64,000 nucleotides of DNA from Thermomonas sp. (GTDB taxonomy: Bacteria > Pseudomonadota > Gammaproteobacteria > Xanthomonadales > Xanthomonadaceae): NCBI RefSeq assembly GCF_020850895.1, contig NZ_JADZDS010000078.1, forward strand, positions 21,365 through 85,364, given 5' to 3'. This document shows positions 10,039-18,493 of this stretch, in pieces. How positions within the stretch are numbered: position 1 is the stretch's first letter; each line of letters starts with the position of its first letter. Position numbers and translations under genes: made by a program. The notes beneath the pieces were generated by a model, which did not search any database, was not told the origin of the DNA, and saw only the letters and a program-made list of their open reading frames with translations.

Positions 10039-10066
10039 CAAGGACGGGGCCGAAGCCCCGTCCTTG
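10039..10066. terminator. Shared terminator hairpin between convergent plsB and RCC1-like genes
   Basis: Perfect 12-bp stem (CAAGGACGGGGC with GCCCCGTCCTTG) closing a 4-nt loop, CGAA on the plus strand and TTCG on the minus strand. It lies 7 bp after the plsB stop and 33 bp after the RCC1-like stop. Neither side has a long T-run, so termination is inferred from hairpin strength and position. Confidence 0.7.
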
Positions 10067-10098
10067 TGCCTTCCGCTGGCGCCTCGACCTCGCTTCCT

Positions 10099-11787
10099 TC
10101 AGGGCGCACCCCAGCAGGTCCGGCTGCCATCATCACGCACGGCACAGGTCTGCTTGTACGACGCGCTGACATGCACGAAGCGTCCCGCCGGTGGCGTTGC
10201 CTGCCCGTAGGTATTGCTGCCCCAGCAGGCCAACTCGCCGCTGTCGCGGATCGCGCAGGCGTGTTCCTCCCCGACCGACAGAGCCTTGAAGCCACCGGTG
10301 GGCACCGGCGTGGCCGCCATCGCGCCACCCCAACACGCCAGGGTGCCGTTTGGGCGCAGGCCGCAGCTGAATTGGTCGCCTTCGCCGATAGCAAGCCAGC
10401 TGCCACCCGGCACCGCAGTGGCACCCGTGCCGCTGTATCCCCAGCAGCGGGCGCTGCCATCATTGACGATGCCGCATCCGTGGAAAGAACCCCGGCTGAG
10501 TTGGCGGTAATGCATACCGATGCCGATCGGCAGGTACGAGGGCATGGTTTGTCCATAGGTATTCGCCCCCCAGCAACCGTAGCCACCTGCGCCAGTCAGG
10601 GCGCAGCCACCCAAGCTGCCAACGCGCATGTCAGCGTACTGGCCTCTGGGCGGGCTGGCGCGACCGCTGTCGTTGAAGCCCCAGCACGCGAGCGTACCGG
10701 CGGCACTGCGGGCGCAACTGAAAGCGCCGCCCGCACCCACGTCGGCAAAGCTGCCCGCAGGTGGCGTGGCTTCGCCGCTGCCATTGCTGCCAGAACAGAC
10801 CAGGCTGCCATCGGCATCCAGGTCGCAGGCATGCGCGTAGCCCGCAGCCACGGTGCCCATGCCGAACGGACCGCGCGGCACATTGAGTTGGCCGTAGCTG
10901 TTGTCGCCCCAACAAACGACATTGCCATTCTGATTGAGCGCGCACGTGTGTCGGTAACCTGCCGCCAATGCCGTAAAGCGGTTCATGCGAGACGAGGGCG
11001 GGCGGGATTGACCGTACGTATTGTCGCCAGCACAAATCGCCGCGCCACTGGGGCTAAGGCCGCAGGTATGGTTGCCGCCGGCGGTCAGCGCGGTGAACGG
11101 CTGCGTCGCAGGCGGATTGTATCCGCCAGCATTGCCCCAGCAGACCGACGTGCCATTCGCCCGCAGGCCGCAGGTGTGCATGTAGGTCGAAGCAAGCGCG
11201 GTGAACACCTCACCACCGGGAACCGTGGATTCACCCGCAAGGTTGCTTCCCCAGCATTCAGCGACGCCATCCGCGCGCAGGCCGCAGGTATGGGTGTCGC
11301 CCGCGACCAGTGCGACGTAGCGCCCCCTCAACGGCGGGGTGGCTTGCCCATAGTCATTCCGGCCCCAGCACAAGAGGGTGCCCGCAGCACGAAGACCGCA
11401 GGTATGCCCATCGCCTGCCGTGATCGCGATGAATGTTTCTCTTGCAGGGACCGTGGACTGGCCGTAGGCATTGCTACCCCAGCAAACGGCGCTACCGTCG
11501 GCTTGCAATGCGCAGCTATGGTCATAACTCGTCGTCACGGCGGTGAAATACCCGCGCGTCGGTGGCGAACTCTGCCCCACCCAATTGGCGCCCCAGCATG
11601 CCACCGAGCCATCGGCGCGCAGTGCGCAACTGTGATAAGTCGCTGTCGCCAACGCCACCACCCGCCCACGCCCGTCCGGCATGGCGCCGGAACTGGTCTG
11701 CGCCAGTGCCATCGGCGCCCAAGCCAAGCCCACCACGGCCAGCCACAAGGCGCCGAGACTGGTTTTCCACAACGGAATCTTGTTCAT
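10099..11787 (-). CDS. Secreted RCC1-like beta-propeller protein with 14 Cys-paired repeats
   Basis: 562 residues from the ATG at 11787, which gives a clear Sec signal peptide (MNKIPLWKTSLG...APMALAQ). The whole mature protein is built of 14 repeats of about 36-40 residues with the consensus H-x-C-x-L-x(2)-x-G-x(3)-C-W-G-x-N-x-x-G-Q-x-x-P-P. This is the RCC1/alpha-tubulin-suppressor propeller signature. Fourteen blades would suit two seven-bladed propellers. Nearly every repeat carries two Cys, one in each of two adjacent strands, so one disulfide per blade is likely, fitting an exported location. Ligand unknown. RCC1-like repeats in bacteria need not mean GTPase exchange activity. Confidence 0.85.
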   Translation of the reverse strand: MNKIPLWKTSLGALWLAVVGLAWAPMALAQTSSGAMPDGRGRVVALATATYHSCALRADGSVACWGANWVGQSSPPTRGYFTAVTTSYDHSCALQADGSAVCWGSNAYGQSTVPARETFIAITAGDGHTCGLRAAGTLLCWGRNDYGQATPPLRGRYVALVAGDTHTCGLRADGVAECWGSNLAGESTVPGGEVFTALASTYMHTCGLRANGTSVCWGNAGGYNPPATQPFTALTAGGNHTCGLSPSGAAICAGDNTYGQSRPPSSRMNRFTALAAGYRHTCALNQNGNVVCWGDNSYGQLNVPRGPFGMGTVAAGYAHACDLDADGSLVCSGSNGSGEATPPAGSFADVGAGGAFSCARSAAGTLACWGFNDSGRASPPRGQYADMRVGSLGGCALTGAGGYGCWGANTYGQTMPSYLPIGIGMHYRQLSRGSFHGCGIVNDGSARCWGYSGTGATAVPGGSWLAIGEGDQFSCGLRPNGTLACWGGAMAATPVPTGGFKALSVGEEHACAIRDSGELACWGSNTYGQATPPAGRFVHVSASYKQTCAVRDDGSRTCWGAP

Positions 11788-11805
11788 CACCCACTCTCGC
11801 TGACA

Positions 11806-11819
11806 CCGGCGAACGCCGG
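11806..11819. repeat. Short CCGGCG-AA-CGCCGG palindrome
   Basis: 6-bp inverted repeat with a 2-nt loop, 19 bp upstream of the RCC1-like start. It could be a remnant of a dispersed palindrome or form a hairpin in the leader. Function unknown. Confidence 0.4.
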
Positions 11820-11917
11820 CTTCCCGAGGTCTAGCGGGAAACAAGGAGGCGAGAGGACATCACATCCGTGGAAAGCACCTGAATGCGGCTTGCGGCGATC
11901 AGCGCACCGCTACCGGA

Positions 11918-12136
11918 TCATGCCGGCTCATCCGGGATCAGCAGGTTGTCGATCCAGGCGATCTGGTCTTTCAGCCGCAGCTTGCGTTTCTTCATCCGCT
12001 TGAGCAGCAGCTCATCGGACTGCAAATCGGATTGCAGGCGGGCAATGGCCTCGTCGAGATCGCGGTGCTCCTCGCGCAGCTCCATCACCAGCCGCGCCAG
12101 CTTGGCCAATTCACTGGATTCGAGCATTCGGCCCAT
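11918..12136 (-). CDS. YdcH-like small coiled-coil protein (DUF465)
   Basis: 72 residues, almost wholly charged helix: [24 protein letters not shown], then the DUF465 signature L-L[15 protein letters not shown]. The ORF track hides it as the tail of a 204-residue ORF whose upstream part overlaps the divergent ttcA gene. I chose the ATG at 12136; the ATG at 12127 (MLESSE) is an alternative, and neither has a strong Shine-Dalgarno. DUF465 proteins are widespread in proteobacteria without a settled function. Confidence 0.75.
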   Translation of the reverse strand: MGRMLESSELAKLARLVMELREEHRDLDEAIARLQSDLQSDELLLKRMKKRKLRLKDQIAWIDNLLIPDEPA

Positions 12137-12199
12137 GGCCAGAGCATAGCGCGCCTTTCGACCGCAGGCATTTGCCCGGCGCAGGTAAAATGGCGGGGA

Positions 12200-13102
12200 A
12201 TGAACATTCTGCCGATTCTCGATTCCATGCCCCGGTCCGCTTCGGAGTCCGCCGCCCGAGCCAAGCGCGAGACCGACAAGCTGGCCAAGCGCCTGCGCCA
12301 CCAGGTCGGCCGTGCGATTGCCGACTTCGGCATGATCGAAGACGGCGACAAGGTGATGGTCTGCCTGTCCGGCGGCAAGGACAGCTACACCCTGCTGGAC
12401 GTGCTGCTGCAATTGCAGAAGAAGGCGCCGGTCGATTTTTCCATCACCGCGGTCAACCTCGACCAGAAGCAGCCCGGGTTCCCCGAACACGTCCTGCCCG
12501 ACTACCTGCATTCGATTGGCGTGGACTTCCACATCATCGAGCAGGACACCTATTCGGTCGTCACCCGGGTGATCCCGGAAGGCAAGACGATGTGCTCACT
12601 GTGCTCGCGGCTGCGGCGCGGCGCGCTGTATACCTATGCCGAGGAACACGGCTACACCAAGATTGCGCTGGGTCACCACCGCGATGACCTGGTCAACACG
12701 TTTTTCCTCAACCTGTTCTTCCACGCCAAGCTGTCGGGGATGCCGCCGAAGTTGCTGAGTGACGACGGCAAGCACGTGGTCATCCGGCCGCTGGCCTATG
12801 TACGCGAGGCCGATATCGAGCAGTACGCCGAGGCCAGGGGTTTTCCGATCATTCCCTGCAACCTGTGCGGCTCGCAGGACAACCTGCAGCGCAAGCAGGT
12901 CAAGAAGATGCTGGCGCAGTGGGAGAAAGACTCGCCGGGCCGCATCGAAACCATGGCGCGGGCGCTGGGCGATATCCGCCCGTCGCAACTCTCCGACCCC
13001 AAGTTGTTCGATTTTCTTGCGCTGGGCAAACGCGGCGACGGCGATCTGCCGGATGCGCATGCGTGGCTGTCCTCCTCGACCACAGGCGATGTGGATGCCT
13101 GA
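12200..13102 (+). CDS. ttcA: tRNA 2-thiocytidine(32) synthetase TtcA
   Basis: Adds sulfur to C32 of certain tRNAs using ATP and a [4Fe-4S] cluster. 300 residues (E. coli about 311). PP-loop SGGKDS at residues 57-62, CSLC (Cys132/135) and CNLC (Cys220/223) supply the cluster and catalytic cysteines. The ATG at 12200, preceded by GGCGGGGA, gives [10 protein letters not shown]; the longer track ORF would run through the ydcH-like gene. Divergent from the ydcH-like gene with 63 bp between. Confidence 0.95.
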   Translation: MNILPILDSMPRSASESAARAKRETDKLAKRLRHQVGRAIADFGMIEDGDKVMVCLSGGKDSYTLLDVLLQLQKKAPVDFSITAVNLDQKQPGFPEHVLPDYLHSIGVDFHIIEQDTYSVVTRVIPEGKTMCSLCSRLRRGALYTYAEEHGYTKIALGHHRDDLVNTFFLNLFFHAKLSGMPPKLLSDDGKHVVIRPLAYVREADIEQYAEARGFPIIPCNLCGSQDNLQRKQVKKMLAQWEKDSPGRIETMARALGDIRPSQLSDPKLFDFLALGKRGDGDLPDAHAWLSSSTTGDVDA

Positions 13103-13143
13103 AGGTTGATATCACCGCAGGCGCTGCGGAGGCCTGACACCGC

Positions 13144-13259
13144 GGGTGCTGCGGAGGCCTGAGGCTTGCCGCGACCATCGGCGACAGGGACGTCGCCGAT
13201 GAGCCTCCATGGATGGATTCACGGCGTGTCGCGGCAAGCCTCAGGCGTCCGCAGCGCCT
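13144..13259. repeat. Compound palindromic element upstream of rdgC
   Basis: Perfect 19-bp inverted repeat GCCTGAGGCTTGCCGCGAC (13157-13175) / GTCGCGGCAAGCCTCAGGC (13228-13246). It continues outward by roughly 12 more pairs with one mismatch and a G-T pair, to about 13145 and 13258. Inside is a second hairpin CATCGGCGAC/GTCGCCGATG (13176-13185 with 13192-13201). The left arm lies within a near-direct repeat (GCTGCGGAGGCCTGA at about 13123 and 13149). It ends 22 bp before the rdgC ATG. Confidence 0.75.
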
Positions 13260-13280
13260 CTCTCGATACTGGAATCCCGA

Positions 13281-14186
13281 ATGTTCTTTCGCAACCTCAC
13301 CCTGTTCCGTTTCCCCACCTCGCTCGATCTTTCCGACCTCGAAACCCAACTGACCGAGTGCGCGCTCAAGCCGGTCGGCGCGCTGGAGCTTTCCTCGCGC
13401 GGCTTCATCCCGCCGATGGGCCAGCATCACGCCGCCTTCCAGCACGCCTGTGACGATGCGCTGTGGCTGACCGTCGGTGGCGAGGACAAATTGCTGCCCG
13501 GCGCGGTGGTGAATGACCTGCTGCAGAAGAAACTGGCGGCGATCGAGGAAAAGGAAGGCCGCAAGCCCGGCGGCCGCACCCGCAAGCGGATCAAGGATGA
13601 TCTGGTCACCGAACTGCTGCCGCGTGCATTCGTGCGGCCGGTGCGCACCGATGCGCTGATCGACACCGCTTTCGGCGTGATCGCGGTGGACACCTCATCA
13701 CGCAAGAGCGCGGAGGGCACAGTGTCGGAAGTGCGCCGCGCACTGGGCAGCTTCCCCGCGCTGCCGCTGAACGCCGAAGTCGCGCCCCGCGCCATCCTGA
13801 CCGGCTGGATCGCCGGCGATCCGCTGCCCGACGGCTTGGCGCTTGGCGATGAGTGCGAACTGCGCGATCCCACCGACACCGGCGCGGTGGTGAAGATCCA
13901 GCGCATGGACCTGTCCGGTGACGAGATCGCCAAACACCTGGAATCCGGCAAGCAGGCAACACGGCTGGCGCTGACCCTGGATGACCACGTCAGCTTCGTG
14001 ATCGGCGAGGACCTGATCGTGCGCAAGTTCAAATTGCTCGACGGCGCGGTAGATCAACTCGAAGCCGGCAACGATGACGACATCGTCGCCGAACTGGAGA
14101 CCCGCTTTGCATTGATGGCCGGTGAGTTCAAGCGCCTGTTTACGGTGCTGGAGACGGCCTTCAAGCTCAGCAAGGCCGACGCCTGA
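13281..14186 (+). CDS. rdgC: Recombination-associated protein RdgC
   Basis: Ring-forming DNA-binding protein that modulates RecA activity. 301 residues, matching the family (about 303). The N-terminus MFFRNLTLFRF is diagnostic, with LELSSRGFIPPMG, the basic GGRTRKRIKDDL segment and the central LPRAFVRPVRTDALID typical of RdgC. The start at 13281 is chosen over 13209 because the latter lies inside the palindromic element. It ends just before the multi-hairpin element copy B. Confidence 0.95.
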   Translation: MFFRNLTLFRFPTSLDLSDLETQLTECALKPVGALELSSRGFIPPMGQHHAAFQHACDDALWLTVGGEDKLLPGAVVNDLLQKKLAAIEEKEGRKPGGRTRKRIKDDLVTELLPRAFVRPVRTDALIDTAFGVIAVDTSSRKSAEGTVSEVRRALGSFPALPLNAEVAPRAILTGWIAGDPLPDGLALGDECELRDPTDTGAVVKIQRMDLSGDEIAKHLESGKQATRLALTLDDHVSFVIGEDLIVRKFKLLDGAVDQLEAGNDDDIVAELETRFALMAGEFKRLFTVLETAFKLSKADA

Positions 14187-14190
14187 GGCA

Positions 14191-14341
14191 GTGCTGAACA
14201 AGTCCCTCCTGGACTTGTCAGCACACGCTGCGTCCGGCGCATGCCCGGACGCAGCTCACGCGGATCAATCACTTCGGTGATCGATCCGCGGCCGACCATC
14301 CATGGTCGGCATGGCAACGCCGACTACATCAGCGTTGCCCT
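14191..14341. repeat. Multi-hairpin intergenic element, copy B (five consecutive hairpins)
   Basis: Five hairpins in a row after rdgC: GTGCTGAACAAGTCC/GGACTTGTCAGCAC (14191-14224, one bulged A), CTGCGTCCGG/CCGGACGCAG (14228-14254), GCGGATCAATCAC/GTGATCGATCCGC (14260-14289), GCCGACCAT/ATGGTCGGC (14291-14310) and GGCAACGC/GCGTTGCC (14313-14339). The last three correspond, in reverse orientation, to copy A at 2403-2520. The first may also serve as the rdgC terminator, although no T-run follows. Confidence 0.75.
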
Positions 14342-14428
14342 AATCCACGCCGCGACCACGCCCGCGGCAGGTATACACTGGCCACGTCCACCTTTGGACA
14401 CTCGTTCCGGCACTCGGGGAGACGTGAT

Positions 14429-14800
14429 ATGAACGTGAAACTTCTGGCTGTAGCAATCGGCGTGCTGACCTGTGCGTCGGCCGCGGCGCAATCGCGTGGT
14501 GACTGGGTGCTGGGGCGATGGCGCGGGGGCGAATTTTGGTTCCCTGGCGTGGTGCAGTCGCACGTGGGCGACAACATCACCATCCTGTATGACGACGGCA
14601 CGCGCGAAACGCTGTCAAGCAAACTCGTCCGTCCCTACACCTGGACACTGGGCACGCGCGTAGAGTGTCGATGGCAAGGCGGCACGATTTGGTATGCGGG
14701 CAAGATCACCGGCGTCAGCAGGAATGGCACGCGGATCGACATCCTCTATGACGATGGTGACCGCGAGAACATCGCCACCGGTGGTTGTCGCTCACGCTAG
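14429..14800 (+). CDS. Small secreted protein with two Tudor/agenet-like repeats
   Basis: 123 residues with a signal peptide (LLAVAIGVLTCASAAAQS). The mature part holds two similar units of about 45 residues. Each has a hydrophobic-aromatic opening (GRWRGGEFWFPGVV and CRWQGGTIWYAGKI) and ends in a shared I-x-I-L-Y-D-D-G-x-R-E motif. This pattern resembles Tudor/agenet or SH3-like beta-barrels. Function unknown. It is followed after 2 bp by a metallopeptidase gene on the same strand. Confidence 0.75.
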   Translation: MNVKLLAVAIGVLTCASAAAQSRGDWVLGRWRGGEFWFPGVVQSHVGDNITILYDDGTRETLSSKLVRPYTWTLGTRVECRWQGGTIWYAGKITGVSRNGTRIDILYDDGDRENIATGGCRSR

Positions 14801-14802
14801 GA

Positions 14803-15600
14803 ATGCATTCCCTGTTGCGCTTGTTGAGGGCTGTACGCGCAGCACCGAGACACCCGACCATCCAGCACGACCGCATCGATGTCGTGCTGGATGATGGCAA
14901 GCGTGTCGACGTGGCACTGCGGCGCGATCCGCGCGCCCGCCGCATCAAGCTCAGCGTGGACGAACGCGGCGCACGGCTGACCTTGCCACAACGCGCCAGC
15001 CGCGCCTCGGGTGAGCGATTCCTGCATGCGCACATCGACTGGCTGACCCAACAGCTCGCCACCCAAGCGATCGCTGCTGGCATGGCCCTGCGCCGCGATC
15101 ACACATCGTCACTGCCCCTGCATGGCGCCGAACTGCCATTGCGATGGGAACGCGGGCGCACGACCCGGCTGGACCTGGCCGATGACGGCTGCCTGCACTT
15201 CATCACGCCCGCCCATGCCGGCGATCCCGCACTGCGTCGCGCCTTGAGGGATTTCTACGAAGCCCAGGCGCGCGCAGCGATCGGGCGTTGGCTGCCGCGT
15301 TACGTGCCGGGCCTGCCGCGCGCGCCCGGCCGGATCGTTTTCAAGCGCACCACGTCACTGTGGGGCTCGATGGCACCCGATGGCACCATGGCGCTGGACC
15401 TGGCGCTGCCCCTTGCGCGACCTGCGGCGTTCGAATACGTCCTGGTGCATGAGTTATGCCATCTGCTGCAGGCCAATCATTCGCCGCGCTTCTGGCGCGA
15501 AGTCGAGGCCCGCTTCCCGGACTGGCGGCGGGAACGCGATTACCTGCATGGCGAAGGACGCGCCCTGAAAGCCCGCCTGCGTGGCCTGCTGGCCGGATAA
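14803..15600 (+). CDS. YgjP-like (DUF45) zinc metallopeptidase
   Basis: 265 residues from the ATG at 14803; the track's TTG start at 14785 overlaps the previous gene. The zinc motif HELCH (His216-Glu217-His220) is followed by LLQANHSPRFW, the YgjP/DUF45 signature with a third ligand region. The N-terminal half contains the family segment R-I-K-L-S-V-D-E-R-G. No signal peptide, so cytosolic. Biological substrate not known. Confidence 0.85.
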   Translation: MHSLLRLLRAVRAAPRHPTIQHDRIDVVLDDGKRVDVALRRDPRARRIKLSVDERGARLTLPQRASRASGERFLHAHIDWLTQQLATQAIAAGMALRRDHTSSLPLHGAELPLRWERGRTTRLDLADDGCLHFITPAHAGDPALRRALRDFYEAQARAAIGRWLPRYVPGLPRAPGRIVFKRTTSLWGSMAPDGTMALDLALPLARPAAFEYVLVHELCHLLQANHSPRFWREVEARFPDWRRERDYLHGEGRALKARLRGLLAG

Positions 15601-15681
15601 TGCGATTTTCGGCGTTGGGATACCGGCCGGGTTCCGGCTTGATCCAACCCCACCAAGATTTCCGAACACGAGACCCCACAC

Positions 15682-16197
15682 ATGACACGCTCGCCCCGCC
15701 TTGCCATCGCCCTGTCCCTGACTGCCCTGATGCTCATCCTGCCCGCCTGCAAGAAAGCCCAGGATGCGGCGGTCGATGCCGCGATCGAACATGCCACCGG
15801 CGCCGAGATCGAGCACAACGGCGACGAAGTCACGGTGAAGACCGCACAGGGCGATATGCATTTCGCCACCGCCGAGAATGGTGCCAGCGTTGCACTACCG
15901 GCCAGCTTCCCCAAGGATGTCCAGTTGCCGGCCCAGTACAAGGTCGACAGCGTGATGGAGGTGGGTGGTGCGCAGATCGTTTCCCTGTCGACCCCGGATA
16001 CCATGGACACGCTGTTCAATTCGCTGTCCAGTGGCATGGAAGGCAAGGGCTGGAAGCGCGAACTGGCGACGCAGACCAGTGATGGCGGCGCGCTGTCGTT
16101 CAGCAAGGACAACCACAACGTGGCGTATTACATCGCCAGGAACGAGAACGGCAGCACCGACCTGAACATCAACGTCTCGATCTCCAGCGCGCAGTGA
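15682..16197 (+). CDS. Putative lipoprotein
   Basis: 171 residues. Signal sequence with lipobox LILPAC (Cys23), followed by a short charged helix and a globular part with SVALPASFPKDVQLP and a C-terminal DLNINVSI strand. It resembles small envelope lipoproteins of Xanthomonadaceae, but I do not recognise a named family. It stands alone between the YgjP-like gene and a small membrane protein. Confidence 0.7.
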   Translation: MTRSPRLAIALSLTALMLILPACKKAQDAAVDAAIEHATGAEIEHNGDEVTVKTAQGDMHFATAENGASVALPASFPKDVQLPAQYKVDSVMEVGGAQIVSLSTPDTMDTLFNSLSSGMEGKGWKRELATQTSDGGALSFSKDNHNVAYYIARNENGSTDLNINVSISSAQ

Positions 16198-16269
16198 GGC
16201 AACGGTCGCGGCATGCGTTCTGCGCTTGCAGCAAGGTCATCCCGAGGATCAAGGTGTCAGGTGGCTCAG

Positions 16270-16527
16270 ATGTCCCAGGGCGGATTCGAGCAAATCCATG
16301 CAGTGAGCCCGCGTGACGCGCGCTGGTATCGTCTGTCCGAACAGTGGATCATGATCTTTGGCGTGATGACGCTGCTGCTCGCGTTTTTCTGCGTCGTGCT
16401 GTGGGTACAGGGTTCCGCGAAGGTGCCACTGCGCCAGATATTGTTCTTGATTGGGCCATTTCCACTCGCTTGCGGGCTAAGTGTCTGGCTCCACCGACGC
16501 ATCGCCCGCAAGCATGGCCTGCTTTGA
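16270..16527 (+). CDS. Small two-TM membrane protein
   Basis: 85 residues from the ATG at 16270 (a GTG at 16261 is also possible). Two hydrophobic segments, WIMIFGVMTLLLAFFCVVLW and ILFLIGPFPLACGLSVWL, with a basic C-terminal tail (HRRIARKHGLL) predicted to be cytoplasmic. No recognised family. It converges on the hydrolase gene with 31 bp between. Confidence 0.55.
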   Translation: MSQGGFEQIHAVSPRDARWYRLSEQWIMIFGVMTLLLAFFCVVLWVQGSAKVPLRQILFLIGPFPLACGLSVWLHRRIARKHGLL

Positions 16528-16558
16528 GCGTTGCCGAATGGCTCATCTCCGATGCAGA

Positions 16559-17425
16559 TCATTCCTGGTACAGAAACGGCGCGATCACCGCGGCCACCCG
16601 TTCCGGCTGCTGCATGTGCAGGTGATGCCCGCCCTGCTGCACCACCATCCGCCCATCCTGCAACTGCGCAACCCGATGGCGACGCGCTGCATCCGGTAGA
16701 TACGGCTGGGCCGGATCGGCGAACAACACCAGGCTGGGGCATTGGATGCCGGCCAGCAAGTCGTCCACTTGTGCTTCGGTCATCCGCACCAAGCTGGGTA
16801 GGGTGAGCCGCGGATCGCTGCTCCAGACGTAGCCGCCCGGCACCTCGCGCAATCCGCGTTCCACCAACAACCGCACCAGCTCGGCATCGAGTCCGCTGCC
16901 CGGCACGCGCCCGGCCTGCATGCGCGCACGCACGGCCGTGTCGATGTCGGGGAACACGCGCAACTGCTTGCCCTTCAGCACACGCTGCGCAGTCACCGCC
17001 TCGCGCAGGCGCAGGTGGGTACGCGCCGGCGCTTCGGTCAGTACGCCCACGGCCTCGATCAGCACCAAGCGTTCGATCCGCTCCGGACAGGCCGCCGCGA
17101 CCATGCAGGAAATCGCACCGCCCATCGAATGTCCAAGCAAACGGAAGCGCTCCCAGCCCAAGGCATCAGCGGCATCCAGCACGGCGGCAATGCTGCCGGC
17201 AAACGAATAATCGCCGCCGGCACCAAGGTGTGCGCTGCGCCCATGCCCGGGCAAATCGAGCGCCACCACCGCGACGTCCTCCAGGTATGGCGCCAGCGGC
17301 AGGAAACTGGCGGCATTGTCCAGCCAGCCGTGCAGCGCCAGCACGCGCGGGCCTTGCCCGTGATTGCGCAATGCAGCCAGTGGGCCCAGCGCGGTGTGCA
17401 GGGAAACCTCGCGCATCAGTTCCAT
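16559..17425 (-). CDS. Alpha/beta hydrolase
   Basis: 288 residues. Oxyanion motif LHGWLDN (residues 31-37), nucleophile elbow GHSMGG with Ser100, and a C-terminal GGHHLHMQQPERV supplying the probable catalytic His. No signal peptide. The fold resembles serine-hydrolase-like/esterase proteins; substrate cannot be read from sequence. It overlaps the end of hemH by 10 bp, so the two are very likely co-transcribed and translationally coupled. Confidence 0.85.
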   Translation of the reverse strand: MELMREVSLHTALGPLAALRNHGQGPRVLALHGWLDNAASFLPLAPYLEDVAVVALDLPGHGRSAHLGAGGDYSFAGSIAAVLDAADALGWERFRLLGHSMGGAISCMVAAACPERIERLVLIEAVGVLTEAPARTHLRLREAVTAQRVLKGKQLRVFPDIDTAVRARMQAGRVPGSGLDAELVRLLVERGLREVPGGYVWSSDPRLTLPSLVRMTEAQVDDLLAGIQCPSLVLFADPAQPYLPDAARRHRVAQLQDGRMVVQQGGHHLHMQQPERVAAVIAPFLYQE

Positions 17426-18390
17426 CCTGTGTCGGCGCGCGCCAACGCGGCCAGAGCATCGGCATGCGCAGCGCTTGCATTCAGGCAGGGGATGTAGCGC
17501 AGCGCCTGCCCGCCCGCCGCGCGGAAGGCCTCGGCATTCAGCATGGCGATCTCCTCCAGTGTTTCCAGACAGTCCACGGCAAAGCCCGGACAGGCCACGT
17601 CAACGTTGCGTACGCCTGCGCAAGCAAGCTGCTGCAGCATCGGCAAGGTGTACGGCTGCAGCCAGCGCGCGCGACCGAAGCGCGATTGGAAGGTGAGCAG
17701 GATGTCGTCCCTGTCCAGTCCCAGTGCCTCGGCAATTGCCCAGGTACTGGCCTCGCACTGGGCGGCATACGGATCGCCCTGGTCCACCAGCCGCTGGGGA
17801 ATGCCATGGAACGAGAGCAACAGGCGCTCACCGCGGCCCTGCGACGCCCAATGCGCACGGATCGAGGCCGCCACCGCCGACGCCCACGCCGGGTCGGCGT
17901 GGTAGTCGTGCAATATCTCCACCCGCAAGCCGTCGCCGTGGGCCGAAATCACATCGGCCACGCTGGCGGTGGTGGTGGTCGAATACTGCGGATACAGCGG
18001 CAGCACGCGCACAGCGCGGGTGCCGGCCGCGCGCAACTGCGCCAGCACCGACGCCAGCGACGGCGTGCCGTAGCGCATCGCGTGGACGACGGTTCGCTCC
18101 GGCAAGCGCTGTTGCACCACCCGCGCCAGTTCCGCCGTATGCACGGCCAATGGTGAGCCGCCGTCCAGCCAGATTTCCGCGTATTTGTGTGCGACCTTCG
18201 GGCTGCGTCGCGGCAGGATGGTCCCGCGCAGCACGGGCTGCCACAGCCAGCGCGGCAGCTGCACCACGCGCGGATCGGACAGGAATTCGGCAAGATAGGC
18301 CGACACCGCAGCGGCCGTGGCGGCCGCCGGCGTACCGAGATTGACGAGGATCAGCGCCGGCGGCGCGTCGGAAGGGGCGGACATGCGCAT
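17416..18390 (-). CDS. hemH: Ferrochelatase
   Basis: Inserts Fe2+ into protoporphyrin IX, the last step of haem synthesis. 324 residues (E. coli 320). LVNLGTP at the N-terminus, the catalytic-His motif LSFHGIP (His195), LPLYPQYS and CPGFAVDCLETLEEI are the family signatures. No membrane anchor. ATGs at 18390 and 18384 are both possible. Divergent from the SYLF gene with about 100 bp between. Confidence 0.95.
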   Translation of the reverse strand: MRMSAPSDAPPALILVNLGTPAAATAAAVSAYLAEFLSDPRVVQLPRWLWQPVLRGTILPRRSPKVAHKYAEIWLDGGSPLAVHTAELARVVQQRLPERTVVHAMRYGTPSLASVLAQLRAAGTRAVRVLPLYPQYSTTTTASVADVISAHGDGLRVEILHDYHADPAWASAVAASIRAHWASQGRGERLLLSFHGIPQRLVDQGDPYAAQCEASTWAIAEALGLDRDDILLTFQSRFGRARWLQPYTLPMLQQLACAGVRNVDVACPGFAVDCLETLEEIAMLNAEAFRAAGGQALRYIPCLNASAAHADALAALARADTGWN

Positions 18391-18493
18391 AGAATCGCAT
18401 GCATGGCCGGGCTGGAGCCCGGCTTAACTTGCGATTCATGGCCACCGCGCGAGGATGCCAGCATCCCCCGCCCGCTTTCGACGGAGATCCACG

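Noticed and set aside
10099-11787. RCC1-like protein as a guanine-nucleotide exchange factor
   Set aside because: Signal peptide and paired cysteines put it outside the cytosol, where no Ran-type GTPase exists.
10066-12003. 645-residue plus-strand ORF opposite the RCC1-like gene
   Set aside because: Regular repeats on the antisense strand merely mirror the RCC1 repeats; no start signal or domain.
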